Origin: Prochlorococcus sp. AG-402-G22
Lineage (GTDB): Bacteria; Cyanobacteriota; Cyanobacteriia; PCC-6307; Cyanobiaceae
Reading direction: 5' to 3'
Assembly: GCA_003217035.1 (NCBI GenBank)
Contig: QCHV01000004.1
Span: 1-64,000 of the forward strand
Length of the DNA stretch: 64,000 nt
The notes beneath the pieces are model-generated. The model made no database searches. It saw nothing but the letters and a program-made list of their open reading frames with translations, and was not told where the DNA came from. The position numbers and the translations under genes are program-made. This document shows positions 1 to 9,123 of this stretch, one piece after another. How positions within the stretch are numbered: position 1 is the first letter of the stretch; each line of letters starts with the position of its first letter.

Positions 1-1
1 A

Positions 2-622
2 GATACGGCTAAGGATCGAGTTACTCTAATGACATTGCACAGCAGTAAAGGTTTAGAGTTTCCTCTTGTATGCATGGTTGGACTAGAACAAGGATTGTTC
101 CCTAGCTATCGCTCTCTGGATGATCCTGCTTCTTTAGAAGAAGAAAGAAGACTTTGCTACGTTGGACTCACCAGAGCAAAAGAGAGATTATTCATATTTC
201 ATGCTACTGAAAGAAGACTATGGGGAGGGGCAAGGGAACCTTCTGTCCCATCAATTTTTCTTTCAGAGATTCCTTCGGAACAAATGGAAGGAGACATACA
301 GCTAACAGGCGGAGCAGCCTTAAGAAGAGAAAGACGTATTGATCGACTAACTAGAATTGATCGGATTGATAAAAAAATCAACTCTACTGAGACCCAACAA
401 GATTTTCCAAAAAATGCAGTTAGAAGAAGGTATTCAGGTCCAGAACCTGGCAAAGATTGGTCAGTAGGAGACAGAGTTAGCCATTCTATCTTTGGAGAAG
501 GGAAAATAAGTCACATATTTGGGAGTGGAGAAAAAATATCAATTGCAATCAAGTTCAATGGAATGAGTCCAAAAATAATTGACCCTCGACTGGCGCCAAT
601 CGAAATAATCAAAGATAATTAA
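2..622 (+). CDS. UvrD/PcrA-type DNA helicase, C-terminal part (5' end outside window)
   Basis: This is the last ~206 residues of a superfamily 1A 3'-5' DNA helicase of the UvrD/PcrA/Rep group, which unwinds DNA in repair and removes proteins from DNA. The open frame continues to base 2 without a stop, so the ATG at 29 is internal. Helicase motif V ([13 protein letters not shown]) and motif VI ([18 protein letters not shown]) are both visible. They are followed by a linker rich in Arg and Lys and a short C-terminal domain with a [14 protein letters not shown] segment, typical of PcrA. The full protein would be roughly 750-800 residues. PcrA and UvrD cannot be separated from this fragment. Confidence 0.9.
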   Translation, partial: DTAKDRVTLMTLHSSKGLEFPLVCMVGLEQGLFPSYRSLDDPASLEEERRLCYVGLTRAKERLFIFHATERRLWGGAREPSVPSIFLSEIPSEQMEGDIQLTGGAALRRERRIDRLTRIDRIDKKINSTETQQDFPKNAVRRRYSGPEPGKDWSVGDRVSHSIFGEGKISHIFGSGEKISIAIKFNGMSPKIIDPRLAPIEIIKDN

Positions 623-679
623 TAACAATTAGCTGAATCAATAAATTCAACCCATGAGAAGAAGCCTTATTTATTTACA

Positions 680-1957
680 ATGGTCATGAAACCGGTTGAT
701 CCGGAAGAGTTGCTAAATGAGCTTCAAAGCTTGCCAAAAGGTTTTGTCGAGGTGCTTAAGAAAGCTGCTGAGGAAGCAAATATAAAAAGGATTGCAATTA
801 TTGGAGGTGTTGTTAGAGACAACATTATTAATAAAATTCATAAAGAGGCTATCCACGAGTATCAAGATATTGATGCTGTAATTGAAGGATCAATAGAGAC
901 CTTTGTAGAAGAATTAAAAAAACAATTTGAAATAGAAAGAATAAATATTTTACAAATTGGCAACCCTTATAAAACTATAAGGTTAACTATTGATGGCATG
1001 ATATTAGACATTGCAAGTGCAAGAGTTGAAGAATATAGATTACCTGGGGAAAACCCTCAAGTGTTCAAGTGTGGTCTTGAAAAAGACTTAAGCAGAAGAG
1101 ATTTCTCAGTAAATGCAATTGGCATAGAATTATTTAGTAAAAAGTTAATAGATATTTACCAAGGATGTAATGATATTAGCCAAAGAAAGCTTGCATTTCT
1201 CCATTCCCAAAGTGTTGCAGAAGACCCAACAAGAATAATTCGAGGGGCACGTTATGCTTCAAGGTTAAATTTTAATTTAGATCCAAAATCTCTCGAGCAA
1301 ATACAAACCACAATCAATTATTGGCCTTGGCATTGGCAAGCAGGTGACCCGCCTGAGAAAGCGCCTGCTGCTCTTGCGACTCGACTCAGAATGGAGTTGG
1401 AAATTCTCTTTAAAAAAGAAAAATGGGAAAAAGCGCTTAAATACTTACAAAATTGGGGGGCATTAAAATTACTAGAAGAAGGACTTCAAGATGACTTCTA
1501 TTGGGAAAAAAGAATTAATTGTTCTATTAAATTAGGAGTTGAGCCGCTAACAGCTTTCATTGTTGGAGCAAAAGACCCATCATATCTTGCCAAAAGATTA
1601 CAAATAGCAGAAAACCAACAAGCTTGTATTACTAAGAGCAATGAAATTATCAAGCAAGTTTCATCAGTTCTTAAAGCAAAAGAATATTTAACTTGGCCAC
1701 CATCCAAGTGGTGCGAACTAATTGAAGATGCAAATTGGGATTCTTACTCTATATGCATAGCCATATCTAGAGGGATGCCTTTATGGAGGACTTTCTTTAA
1801 ATGGCACAAAAAATGGCGCTTGGTTAAATCGAAGATTTCTGCCAAACAACTATTAGGAGAAGGATGGGAACAAGGACCTAAATTAGGAGAAGAGTTAAAG
1901 CGGCTTAGAAACATTGAACTAGATAAATATATAAAAAATTCTATTAATCAGAACTAG
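680..1957 (+). CDS. cca: CCA tRNA nucleotidyltransferase / poly(A) polymerase family
   Basis: A class II nucleotidyltransferase that adds or repairs the CCA end of tRNAs. This matters here because the tRNA genes in the window do not encode CCA. The N-terminal catalytic domain shows IGGVVRD near residue 41 and the metal-binding pair DID at 63-65, with a third candidate acidic residue near 110. The RRDFSVNAI block follows at about 139-147, and the RNA-binding DPTRIIRGARYA segment near 183. The 425-residue length fits the family. A second in-frame ATG at 686 is an equally possible start. The gene is convergent with and directly abuts the minus-strand selD fusion. Whether it adds CCA, only A, or only CC cannot be told from sequence alone. 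Confidence 0.9.
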   Translation: MVMKPVDPEELLNELQSLPKGFVEVLKKAAEEANIKRIAIIGGVVRDNIINKIHKEAIHEYQDIDAVIEGSIETFVEELKKQFEIERINILQIGNPYKTIRLTIDGMILDIASARVEEYRLPGENPQVFKCGLEKDLSRRDFSVNAIGIELFSKKLIDIYQGCNDISQRKLAFLHSQSVAEDPTRIIRGARYASRLNFNLDPKSLEQIQTTINYWPWHWQAGDPPEKAPAALATRLRMELEILFKKEKWEKALKYLQNWGALKLLEEGLQDDFYWEKRINCSIKLGVEPLTAFIVGAKDPSYLAKRLQIAENQQACITKSNEIIKQVSSVLKAKEYLTWPPSKWCELIEDANWDSYSICIAISRGMPLWRTFFKWHKKWRLVKSKISAKQLLGEGWEQGPKLGEELKRLRNIELDKYIKNSINQN

Positions 1958-4138
1958 CTAAACTTTACTTACAAAACCAATCCTCTTCCAACTACCATTC
2001 CTGATAATATTACTCGCAAACTTTGGAGAGCATGAAATAAGTAAAGGGCCACAAGTTTGAGGATCAACTATTAGTTCAGTAATAATTCTATAACTTTGAC
2101 TTGTCTCATTAATAGTATCAAAGTTTAAATTAATTAAAGGGGGCAAATCATCACAAGGCTTTAATAAAGACAACGCTCTTCTATTAGAAGGCGCAAGACT
2201 ACTAGAAACCCCTTTTTTTATAAGTTCCTCAACACCTGGGAAGGAAGGGATTCTATTTGCATCTAGTGTTACTTGTAACTTTGACTTGCCAGATAATGAA
2301 CGGGAAATATTACTAGAGATGATCATTTCTCCTAAATGACCTATCAAACCAAATCCAGTAATATCTGTACAAGCATGGATACATTCTGAGGATAATCCAT
2401 CTAAATTGATTTTTTTTAAATCTTCTAAAATAACATGCTGGCTTTGTGATAATTGACTCAAAACCTCATCAAAATCTGCAGCTGATGTAACGCCTTGCAT
2501 TGCACCTGAGAAGATAATTCCACTCCCTAAACCTCTACTTAAAAGAAGAATATCCCCATCTTCCAGGCCTCCTTTCCTCCAAGGTATGTGTCCCAGAGAA
2601 GATCGGCCATTTACACATAGAGAAATTTCTATCCCAAGAGTAAGTGGCTGTAAGGTCCTATTTCTTGATTCGAATGTATGTCCTCCGATAAGTAGTGCAT
2701 TTTGCGGTTCAAGTGCAGATTTAATCCCTGAAAGGCATTGAGCTAATAATTCCTTTTGCAAGTGAAAACTACTTCTTGGGAGAGTAATAACTGCCTGAGA
2801 TGAGACCACCGAGCTTCCTGTCGCCCAGATGTCGGAACATGCATGCAAGGTTGTTAAACGAGCATTAAGCCAAGGGTCACTCGACAATGCAGGAAACCCA
2901 TCCATTGATTGCATGAAGCTTCCATTATCCTGAGAAGCAAAAATTACAGCTGCATCCTCAGGCTGATTACTTAATTTATCCAAACCAACTTCTAATAAAG
3001 CTTCTTTTAAGGTGATGGCTGGAACTTTTGATGCACAACCTCTGCATAAAAGGCTTTCATTCTCATCTTCCATGCTTCCTAGTGCAGTAAACATTGCCAT
3101 AAATTTTCGATCTATTACTTCCTTCCATTTCCAGAACAAAAGGTTGGGACCAATAGCAAAAGGTCCCCAAAGTACCCAAGCCACTTTCACAGAAGAATTA
3201 AAATTCCCCCCTATTAATTGCAAAGCAATTTTCTGGGGGTCCCATTTTAAAAGTTTTAATTCTCTAAGAGACCTCTCGATATTTATGGCCAGAGGTCTTG
3301 CTGCCCGAACTGCCCAAACTCCTGATGCGGGTCTTTCTTTATTAGCAATAATTCCACAATCACCTACAGCGAAAAGGTTCGAATTGTTAATTACTTGGAA
3401 AGTGTCCGTAGTTCTTACTCTACCGATATCATTTACAGGTAAGCCACTTTCTTCAATCCACGGTTGAGGCTTACTTCCTGTGCAAAGAAGCACAGGGCCA
3501 TTAATTTCGTAATCTTTTTCTTTTAAATCTATCCTTGCAGCCAGAAGAATTCTCCTAAAACTTGCATTGATTTTGCTTTGATAAGCTTTTAATTGCAAAA
3601 GACGCTTAGGCCATCTTTCTCTTAAAGCCAAAACCATTTCAATTGCAGAATGGCCTGATCCAATAACAGTAAAAGGCTCGTTATTTAAATATTTAGCTTG
3701 ATCATCAAAACTTTTAATCCATTCATATGATTTATGAAAAGGTTTTATCCCACAAACAGTATCTTTCTTATTTAACTGAAAGCTTTCTTGGATTGGTTTG
3801 GTTTCTGAGCCAACATCCAGACTAAGTTTTGAAAAGCGAATAGGAGGCCTGTTTTTCAAAAATAACTTTTGCTCAACTTGATCTATTGCACTTATTTCTC
3901 CTATAACAAATGAGACTCTAGCCCTACTCGCCAATGAATATAGATCTATTAAGACTTCATCAAAATCATACTTTCCTGCAATCAAGCCAGGAAACATCCC
4001 AGAATAAATGGTTGAGCTACTTCTATTAACTAAAGTAATTAAGCCGCTTGGCCTTAAATGAGGCTTCATTACCCAACGAAGCAAAATAAGTGCATGGGTA
4101 TGACCACCACCTGCTAATACGAAATGATCAGTCAACAT
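1958..4138 (-). CDS. selD: NAD(P)/FAD oxidoreductase fused to selenide, water dikinase (SelD)
   Basis: A two-domain protein of 726 residues. Residues 1 to about 350 are an NDH-2-like pyridine-nucleotide-disulphide oxidoreductase: FAD-binding AGGGHTH at 9-15, NAD-binding VIGSGHSAIEM near 158, and the second FAD motif LFAVGDCGII near 255. Residues from about 360 are a SelD domain, which makes selenophosphate from selenide and ATP. It has the CASK segment at 368-371 matching E. coli Cys17-Gly-Cys-Lys20, plus PEDAAVI, IGGHTFES, TDITGFGLIGHLGEM and DPQTCGPLLI. The catalytic Cys and Lys are kept; the second Cys of the E. coli motif is Ser. Such fusions are known in cyanobacteria. The FAD motif sits right at the N-terminus, which fixes the start. 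Confidence 0.88.
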   Translation of the reverse strand: MLTDHFVLAGGGHTHALILLRWVMKPHLRPSGLITLVNRSSSTIYSGMFPGLIAGKYDFDEVLIDLYSLASRARVSFVIGEISAIDQVEQKLFLKNRPPIRFSKLSLDVGSETKPIQESFQLNKKDTVCGIKPFHKSYEWIKSFDDQAKYLNNEPFTVIGSGHSAIEMVLALRERWPKRLLQLKAYQSKINASFRRILLAARIDLKEKDYEINGPVLLCTGSKPQPWIEESGLPVNDIGRVRTTDTFQVINNSNLFAVGDCGIIANKERPASGVWAVRAARPLAINIERSLRELKLLKWDPQKIALQLIGGNFNSSVKVAWVLWGPFAIGPNLLFWKWKEVIDRKFMAMFTALGSMEDENESLLCRGCASKVPAITLKEALLEVGLDKLSNQPEDAAVIFASQDNGSFMQSMDGFPALSSDPWLNARLTTLHACSDIWATGSSVVSSQAVITLPRSSFHLQKELLAQCLSGIKSALEPQNALLIGGHTFESRNRTLQPLTLGIEISLCVNGRSSLGHIPWRKGGLEDGDILLLSRGLGSGIIFSGAMQGVTSAADFDEVLSQLSQSQHVILEDLKKINLDGLSSECIHACTDITGFGLIGHLGEMIISSNISRSLSGKSKLQVTLDANRIPSFPGVEELIKKGVSSSLAPSNRRALSLLKPCDDLPPLINLNFDTINETSQSYRIITELIVDPQTCGPLLISCSPKFASNIIRNGSWKRIGFVSKV

Positions 4139-5074
4139 TTTTCTTCTGATTTTCTTGAAGATGCATCAAATCCAGGGGATTTAAAAGACTCCAGGCTAGG
4201 CGTTTTAGGAGGGAGCGGTCTTTATTCAATTAACAATCTAGAAGATATAAAAGAAATAGATATCGAGACACCCTTTGGTAAACCTTCTGACAAATTGAGA
4301 TTAGGCAAATTAAGCGGCATGGAGGTCGTATTTCTTGCACGTCATGGAAGAAATCATACTTTTACACCAACAGGGGTTCCTTATCTTGCAAATATATGGG
4401 CACTGCGTTCACTAAATGTTAGATGGATACTCTCTCCATCGGCTGTTGGGTCATTACAAGAACAAATCAGACCTCTGGATATGGTTGTTCCAGATCAATT
4501 TATTGATCGTACTCATCAAAGACCTCTAACTTTCTTCTCTGAAGGAATAGTTGCACATGTTGCAATGGCTGATCCTTTTTGCCCAAATCTTTCCAGATTG
4601 CTAACTGAAGAAGGTGAAAGATTGATGCCAGAAGGACGTCAATTACATTTAGGTGGAATATATCTAGCTATGGAAGGGCCAGCATTTTCAACAAGAGCAG
4701 AATCAAAACTATATAGAAGCTGGGGGTGCAAAGTTATTGGAATGACAAACCATACTGAAGCACGTCTAGCCAGAGAAGCAGAAATGGCATATGCATCACT
4801 CAGCATGGTTACAGACTATGACTGCTGGCACGAAAAGTATGGATCAGTAAATGTAGAAATGGTTATAGATAATTTGAAAAAGAATGCTGAAGTTGCAAAC
4901 AAAGTTATAGAAGCTACTGCTAAAAGGATCTCAGAACTTAGACCTTCTAGCGAGGCTCATAGAGCATTAAAAAACAGTCTTTTAACAGCAAAAGAGAAGG
5001 TCCCTCAAGAGACCTTCAAGAAAATAAACTTATTTACTAAAAACTACTGGGGCAGCTTTAATGATGCTCAATGA
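4124..5074 (+). CDS. mtnP: S-methyl-5'-thioadenosine phosphorylase (MTAP/PNP family)
   Basis: Cleaves methylthioadenosine with phosphate to adenine and methylthioribose-1-phosphate, recycling the by-product of polyamine synthesis. Visible family motifs are VLGGSGLYSI near residue 28, the phosphate-binding RHGRNHTFTPTGVPY block near 73, and GMTNHTEARLAREAEMAY with SMVTDYDCW near 200. The 316-residue length includes a C-terminal extension after about 280. No other ATG, GTG or TTG lies in frame before the nucleotide-binding motif, so the start overlaps the start of the divergent selD fusion by 15 bases. It ends 13 bases before convergent psbJ. Confidence 0.92.
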   Translation: MISQHFSSDFLEDASNPGDLKDSRLGVLGGSGLYSINNLEDIKEIDIETPFGKPSDKLRLGKLSGMEVVFLARHGRNHTFTPTGVPYLANIWALRSLNVRWILSPSAVGSLQEQIRPLDMVVPDQFIDRTHQRPLTFFSEGIVAHVAMADPFCPNLSRLLTEEGERLMPEGRQLHLGGIYLAMEGPAFSTRAESKLYRSWGCKVIGMTNHTEARLAREAEMAYASLSMVTDYDCWHEKYGSVNVEMVIDNLKKNAEVANKVIEATAKRISELRPSSEAHRALKNSLLTAKEKVPQETFKKINLFTKNYWGSFNDAQ

Positions 5075-5087
5075 TTTTCGAGCATAT

Positions 5088-5285
5088 TTAAGCAGAGCCG
5101 ACTCCAGTATAAGAACCGTAGAAGAAGATTCCCAGAACAAAAATTACTGCTATTCCACCAGCAGTGGCAACTAACCATAAAGGCAGAGTACCTTCAGTCC
5201 AGCGTCTCTCCCAAGAAACTGCTGGTCTACCATCAGGAAGCCTGTCTGGAATTCGACCATCAGGTCCCTTTAATTTTGAGCTCAT
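5088..5285 (-). CDS. psbJ: Photosystem II protein J
   Basis: A 65-residue one-helix subunit of photosystem II that lies next to cytochrome b559 and affects plastoquinone exchange and assembly. The N-terminal half is hydrophilic ([22 protein letters not shown]). It is followed by [15 protein letters not shown], a single membrane helix and the conserved end [12 protein letters not shown]. The N-terminal extension is longer than in many non-marine PsbJ proteins, which are about 40 residues. It is the last gene of psbE-psbF-psbL-psbJ, an order conserved from cyanobacteria to plastids. Confidence 0.95.
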   Translation of the reverse strand: MSSKLKGPDGRIPDRLPDGRPAVSWERRWTEGTLPLWLVATAGGIAVIFVLGIFFYGSYTGVGSA

Positions 5286-5299
5286 AATTAAAGAAGAAT

Positions 5300-5419
5300 T
5301 TAGTTAAAGAAATAGCTTGAGAAAAGAATCCCTAGAACAAAAACAAGGAGAAGTCCTAAATAAAGACTGGTGCGGTTTAATTCAACCGAAAGCTTGTTTG
5401 GATTTGGATTAACTTGCAT
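5300..5419 (-). CDS. psbL: Photosystem II protein L
   Basis: A 39-residue subunit of the photosystem II core, read directly from the minus strand. The translation starts [20 protein letters not shown], continues with one membrane helix [13 protein letters not shown] and ends SSYFFN. This matches the PsbL family over its whole length, including the usual NRTSLY(L/W)GLL segment. PsbL stabilises the quinone-binding side of PSII. It lies 14 bases upstream of psbJ and 21 bases downstream of psbF, as expected for the co-transcribed psbEFLJ unit. Confidence 0.96.
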   Translation of the reverse strand: MQVNPNPNKLSVELNRTSLYLGLLLVFVLGILFSSYFFN

Positions 5420-5440
5420 GGCTAAAAATTAGTCAATTAA

Positions 5441-5587
5441 TCAACGACGGATAAATTGCATAGCTGCAATCGCACCTAAGAAAAATACTGTTGGGATAGC
5501 CAATGCATGAACTGCAAGCCAACGCACCGTAAAGATTGGATAGGTGCGTACTTCAACAGCCTGTAATGGAGAAGAAGAATTTGTCAT
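5441..5587 (-). CDS. psbF: Cytochrome b559 beta subunit
   Basis: A 48-residue haem-binding subunit of photosystem II, read directly from the minus strand. After a short N-terminus it shows [20 protein letters not shown]. The His in WLAVHALA is the conserved axial haem ligand. One membrane helix is followed by the end [13 protein letters not shown]. It pairs with PsbE, whose gene ends three bases upstream, to coordinate one haem between the two subunits. Length and motif match the family closely. Confidence 0.97.
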
Positions 5588-5590
5588 TGG

Positions 5591-5839
5591 TTATTTCAAG
5601 CGCAAATCAAGTTGAGCTTTTGATTCAAAGCGCTGAGATACAACTGGAGCTTTTGATTCAGATGCCTGGAAATAGGTATCTGGTCTAGGAGTTCCAAATG
5701 TGTCATAGGCAAGGCCAGTAGACACAAACAAGAATCCTGCGATGAATATCGCTGGAAGTGTTACCGCATGGATGATCCAATAACGGACACTAGTAATGAT
5801 CTCAAAAAACGGGCGTTCCCCGGTGGAGCCGGCAGCCAT
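5591..5839 (-). CDS. psbE: Cytochrome b559 alpha subunit
   Basis: An 82-residue subunit that supplies the other haem ligand of cytochrome b559, needed for photosystem II assembly and protection. The family block [20 protein letters not shown] contains the ligand His. The membrane helix [19 protein letters not shown] follows, then the lumenal PRPDTYFQ motif and a C-terminal tail. It is the first gene of psbEFLJ. A possible promoter lies in the 104-base spacer upstream; ycf48 and rubA precede on the same strand. Confidence 0.97.
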   Translation of the reverse strand: MAAGSTGERPFFEIITSVRYWIIHAVTLPAIFIAGFLFVSTGLAYDTFGTPRPDTYFQASESKAPVVSQRFESKAQLDLRLK

Positions 5840-5863
5840 AGCCTCACGCGTATTAGCTAGTAG

Positions 5864-5893
5864 ATACTATCAAGGCTCCTTCTAAAGTTGTCA
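5864..5893 (-). promoter_or_regulatory. Possible psbEFLJ promoter
   Basis: On the minus strand the hexamer TGACAA (5888-5893) and TAGTAT (5864-5869) are separated by 18 bases, about 25 bases upstream of the psbE start. The arrangement resembles a sigma-70 type -35/-10 pair, each hexamer with mismatches. It is a pattern match only; picocyanobacterial -35 elements are poorly conserved. Confidence 0.3.
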
Positions 5894-5943
5894 CGGTTTG
5901 TCAGCATGGTTACAGAGCGTTGTGGATTGATGAACTCATGAAG

Positions 5944-6957
5944 CTATCCAACCCACCTCAACAGATGACCTCTTTCCCCAAGGGCAAAGCCTTTTGGCTG
6001 ATCAAACTCGGGATTATTTATAAAAAATATTCGAATCAAATTTGTAGGAATTAATTCACCAACAGGGTCCTTTTCCCAAGTTTCTCCATCATCTTTGCTA
6101 ACCAAAAGAGTTCCATTCCCACCTCCAGTCCATATATTTCCATCAGGATCCCAGGCCATATCTAAATAGTTGTATCCATTCACTATTGGAACTTTGGGCT
6201 TAGACCAACTTTCATAGTCCCCAGCATTTTCATTGAAACGTATTTCTGCTCCTCTTGAAAGCATCCAAAGTTCACCATTAGGCTGATATCCCAAAGTCTG
6301 CACTCTTTTACTGCTAGCCCTTTGATGTGGCTGCCAAATATCTTCTCCAGGTTCCAAAGTTACAAAGAAATTACCCAAACTACTAACACTTACATAAGCT
6401 CCATCTTCTCTTCTTCTTAAATCCCTAACTCCACCTGAAGCATCAGCAACTCTACCTTCCCAATTAGCACCTGAATCATTAGTTCTATAAACAGCCCCTG
6501 CAGTAGTGGCTAATTCAGCAGAATTATCTCCCAAAGAGGTAATCAAATATGGATTGCCTGGCAATTTATTTCCCAAAAGCAATCTATCCCAGGTTTGACC
6601 AGCATTATCTGTATGCATTACTAATCCGGGTTGACCAACCAACCAGCCTTCATTTCCTAAAAAGTCAATGCTAATTAAGCGGAAATTTTCTTCACTAGGT
6701 AAATCCAGTTTTCTCTCTAGCCAAGTAGAACCACCATCAGTTGTTTCACGAATCAATCTATTGGCTCCAACTAAAAAACCATGATTTTGGTCTATGAAAG
6801 CTATGTCTAGAGGATTATCCTCATTGGCTAGCTCAATTTGTTCCCAAGGAGCAAAGTTTGATATTGGAAGTCTTGTTGTAGAAACGCACCCACTTAATGC
6901 GAATACTAAACAAACTAACAAAACTAAATTTTTAGAAAAATTAATTAGTCGGTTCAT
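5944..6957 (-). CDS. ycf48: Photosystem II assembly factor Ycf48/HCF136, lipoprotein
   Basis: A 337-residue homologue of Ycf48/HCF136, which binds newly made D1 protein early in photosystem II assembly and repair. The N-terminus is a lipoprotein signal peptide: basic start, hydrophobic stretch and the lipobox LSGC at about 21-24. The rest is a beta-propeller with repeated blocks of the type (T)[40 protein letters not shown] and [10 protein letters not shown]. It lies 7 bases downstream of rubA and upstream of psbEFLJ. This grouping of assembly factors with cytochrome b559 genes is conserved in cyanobacteria. Confidence 0.95.
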   Translation of the reverse strand: MNRLINFSKNLVLLVCLVFALSGCVSTTRLPISNFAPWEQIELANEDNPLDIAFIDQNHGFLVGANRLIRETTDGGSTWLERKLDLPSEENFRLISIDFLGNEGWLVGQPGLVMHTDNAGQTWDRLLLGNKLPGNPYLITSLGDNSAELATTAGAVYRTNDSGANWEGRVADASGGVRDLRRREDGAYVSVSSLGNFFVTLEPGEDIWQPHQRASSKRVQTLGYQPNGELWMLSRGAEIRFNENAGDYESWSKPKVPIVNGYNYLDMAWDPDGNIWTGGGNGTLLVSKDDGETWEKDPVGELIPTNLIRIFFINNPEFDQPKGFALGERGHLLRWVG

Positions 6958-6964
6958 AAGAAAG

Positions 6965-7396
6965 CTAATGCAAAGAGTAAAGAGATAAGAAACAAGCTGC
7001 TGCTAAGGCTAAACCACCAAAAATCAAAACATTCTTTTGCCCTGGTGGAAGCGTATTAAAACCAAATCCATACTTAGTGTTCTCTTCAAACCCTTCAATT
7101 GGTTTGAACTTAGCTCCTATATCCTTATAGGCACCAAAACCTGCTCTGCAAACTGGACATCGAAACTTTTCCTTATCAATATCCAGAAAAGCCGTCCCTT
7201 TTGGAATCTGGTATTTACTTAATCCTTCTTTTGGATCATAGACATAGCCACAACCTCGGCATTCGAACCTATTAAGGCTCAAATCCTCTGAGACTTCTGC
7301 ATTTTGGTTTTTAGTTTTTTGATCTGCACCAACTAAATCTTTGGCATTTTGAAGCGCCTCCGATTGGTCTAATGCAGGCTTTAGTTCATCACTCAC
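6965..7396 (-). CDS. rubA: Membrane-anchored rubredoxin RubA
   Basis: A one-iron redox protein needed for photosystem assembly in oxygenic phototrophs. The rubredoxin domain has two Cys-x2-Cys pairs that bind iron, in [15 protein letters not shown] and [18 protein letters not shown]-terminal membrane helix ([20 protein letters not shown]) anchors it in the thylakoid. The open frame reaches a TTG at 7420, but I prefer the GTG at 7396, giving [11 protein letters not shown]; the start is uncertain. It is divergent from ndhC and precedes ycf48 by 7 bases. Confidence 0.9.
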   Translation of the reverse strand: MSDELKPALDQSEALQNAKDLVGADQKTKNQNAEVSEDLSLNRFECRGCGYVYDPKEGLSKYQIPKGTAFLDIDKEKFRCPVCRAGFGAYKDIGAKFKPIEGFEENTKYGFGFNTLPPGQKNVLIFGGLALAAACFLSLYSLH

Positions 7397-7479
7397 CGTT
7401 TGCAGTTTCACACAACTCAACTCTATCTATGAAACTGCCTAGAGTGAATGGCAAACTAAGAATAAAGTTTTTATATCAA

Positions 7480-7842
7480 ATGTTTTCCCTTCAGGGCTAC
7501 GATGCCTTCCTCGGTTTTCTTTTGATTTCTGGAGCGGTTCCAATACTAGCTCTAGTAACCAATAAACTTTTATCTCCAAAAAGTCAGCGCGGGGAAAGAG
7601 AGCTCACTTATGAGTCAGGGATGGAACCTATTGGGGGAGCCTGGATTCAATTCAATATTCGTTATTACATGTTTGCTCTTGTTTTCGTAATTTTTGATGT
7701 TGAAACTGTTTTTTTATATCCATGGGCAGTTGCATTCCATAAACTTGGTTTACTCGCTTTTATAGAAGCTTTAATCTTTATAGCAATTCTTATAGTTGCA
7801 CTAGCCTATGCATGGCGCAAAGGTGCACTTGAATGGAGTTAA
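7480..7842 (+). CDS. ndhC: NAD(P)H-quinone oxidoreductase subunit 3
   Basis: A 120-residue membrane subunit of the cyanobacterial NDH-1 complex, which passes electrons from ferredoxin to plastoquinone in cyclic flow and respiration. Three hydrophobic helices are seen, with the family signature [17 protein letters not shown] in the first loop and [18 protein letters not shown] before helix two. The frame is open upstream to 7372, but the ATG at 7480 gives the normal NdhC N-terminus ([13 protein letters not shown]) and length. It heads ndhC-ndhK-ndhJ, an order shared with plastids. Confidence 0.95.
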   Translation: MFSLQGYDAFLGFLLISGAVPILALVTNKLLSPKSQRGERELTYESGMEPIGGAWIQFNIRYYMFALVFVIFDVETVFLYPWAVAFHKLGLLAFIEALIFIAILIVALAYAWRKGALEWS

Positions 7843-7846
7843 TTTT

Positions 7847-8566
7847 TTGACAGATCATCCCTCTATAAATGCAGTTCGAGAAATTCGAGAGGCAACTTGC
7901 GGCCCAGTAGGTCCTCCAAACGTAACGAATGATTTAAGTGAAAATATTATCCTCACTAGTCTTGATGATCTTCATAATTGGGCAAGATTAAGCAGTTTGT
8001 GGCCGCTGCTGTATGGAACGGCATGCTGTTTTATTGAATTTGCAGCTTTAATTGGTTCAAGGTTTGATTTCGATAGATTTGGATTAGTCCCTAGAAGTTC
8101 ACCAAGGCAAGCTGATCTTCTAATTGTTGCAGGAACGGTAACCATGAAAATGGCTCCTGCTCTAGTAAGGCTCTACGAACAAATGCCTGATCCTAAATAT
8201 GTAATAGCAATGGGAGCTTGCACAATTACAGGTGGAATGTTTAGTGCTGACTCAACCACAGCAGTAAGAGGGGTAGACAAGTTAATTCCTGTAGATCTTT
8301 ATCTTCCTGGTTGCCCACCAAGGCCTGAAGCGATTTTTGATGCAGTTATAAAATTACGAAAAAAAGTTGGAGACGAATCATTTCTTGAAAGAAACAAAAT
8401 GATTCAGAGTCACCGTTATTTCACTATCCCTCATCAAATGAAGCAAGTTGAATCATCAATAACTGGTTCATACCTAAATGCAGAAACCCAAAAAGAAGCT
8501 TTAAATGCATCTAAAGAAGTACTTTTGGAGACTCCAGAAGAAAGAACTAAAGAAATTATTAATTAG
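7847..8566 (+). CDS. ndhK: NAD(P)H-quinone oxidoreductase subunit K
   Basis: Peripheral-arm subunit of NDH-1 that carries the [4Fe-4S] cluster nearest the quinone site. Cluster cysteines are seen in [23 protein letters not shown] and [11 protein letters not shown]. The frame is open from an ATG at 7808 inside ndhC. I favour the TTG at 7847 because GGAG at 7835-7838 lies 8 bases upstream; GTG 7823 and TTG 7829 are alternatives. The C-terminal ~50 residues after the conserved core are poorly conserved and charged. Start confidence is lower than identity. Confidence 0.93.
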   Translation: MTDHPSINAVREIREATCGPVGPPNVTNDLSENIILTSLDDLHNWARLSSLWPLLYGTACCFIEFAALIGSRFDFDRFGLVPRSSPRQADLLIVAGTVTMKMAPALVRLYEQMPDPKYVIAMGACTITGGMFSADSTTAVRGVDKLIPVDLYLPGCPPRPEAIFDAVIKLRKKVGDESFLERNKMIQSHRYFTIPHQMKQVESSITGSYLNAETQKEALNASKEVLLETPEERTKEIIN

Positions 8567-8571
8567 AACCT

Positions 8572-9123
8572 ATGTCTTTAGAAAAAGAATCTCAACAAAC
8601 TGACCTTACTAAACCTGATGAAGGGCCCCCTCCAATCGAGCCTGGTCCAATAAGCCAATGGCTATCACTCCAAGGGCTTTCTCATGCTCTTCGTGATCCT
8701 GACCATTTAGGAATTGAAACTATTCAAATCGAACCAGGATCTCTAATCAAAATTGCAGTCGCATTGAAAAGTAATGGATTTAATTATTTACAATGCCAAG
8801 GAGGTTATGACGAAGGTCCAGGCCTGTCTCTTGTTTGTTTTTATAACCTAATTGAAATGAAAGATTTAGAAGAAAACTTCAAACCAAGAGAAGTAAGGCT
8901 AAAAGTTTTTCTAGATAGAAATGGAGATTTGAAAGTTCCAAGCTTATATTCAATTTTTAAAGGTTCTGATTGGCAAGAAAGAGAAACCTATGACATGTTT
9001 GGCATTCATTTTGAGGGACATCCACATCCTAAAAGACTTTTAATGCCAGAAGATTGGAAAGGCTGGCCTCTAAGGAAAGATTATGTTCAGCCAGACTTCT
9101 ATGAAATGCAAGATGCTTACTAG
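8572..9123 (+). CDS. ndhJ: NAD(P)H-quinone oxidoreductase subunit J
   Basis: A 183-residue 30-kDa-type (NuoC-like) peripheral subunit of NDH-1. The signature block [29 protein letters not shown] near residues 137-165 is clear, followed by [20 protein letters not shown] at the end. A Pro-rich N-terminal stretch ([12 protein letters not shown]) precedes the domain, as in other marine cyanobacteria. It starts 5 bases after ndhK and its end overlaps the convergent yvcK-like gene by 4 bases. Confidence 0.95.
   Translation: MSLEKESQQTDLTKPDEGPPPIEPGPISQWLSLQGLSHALRDPDHLGIETIQIEPGSLIKIAVALKSNGFNYLQCQGGYDEGPGLSLVCFYNLIEMKDLEENFKPREVRLKVFLDRNGDLKVPSLYSIFKGSDWQERETYDMFGIHFEGHPHPKRLLMPEDWKGWPLRKDYVQPDFYEMQDAY

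Noticed and set aside
3012-3467. 151-residue plus-strand frame
   Set aside because: Entirely antisense to the selD fusion, whose motifs run through this region without a break.
7372-7479. N-terminal extension of ndhC from the ATG at 7372
   Set aside because: It would add 36 residues not found in the NdhC family and overlap divergent rubA; the ATG at 7480 gives the normal protein.
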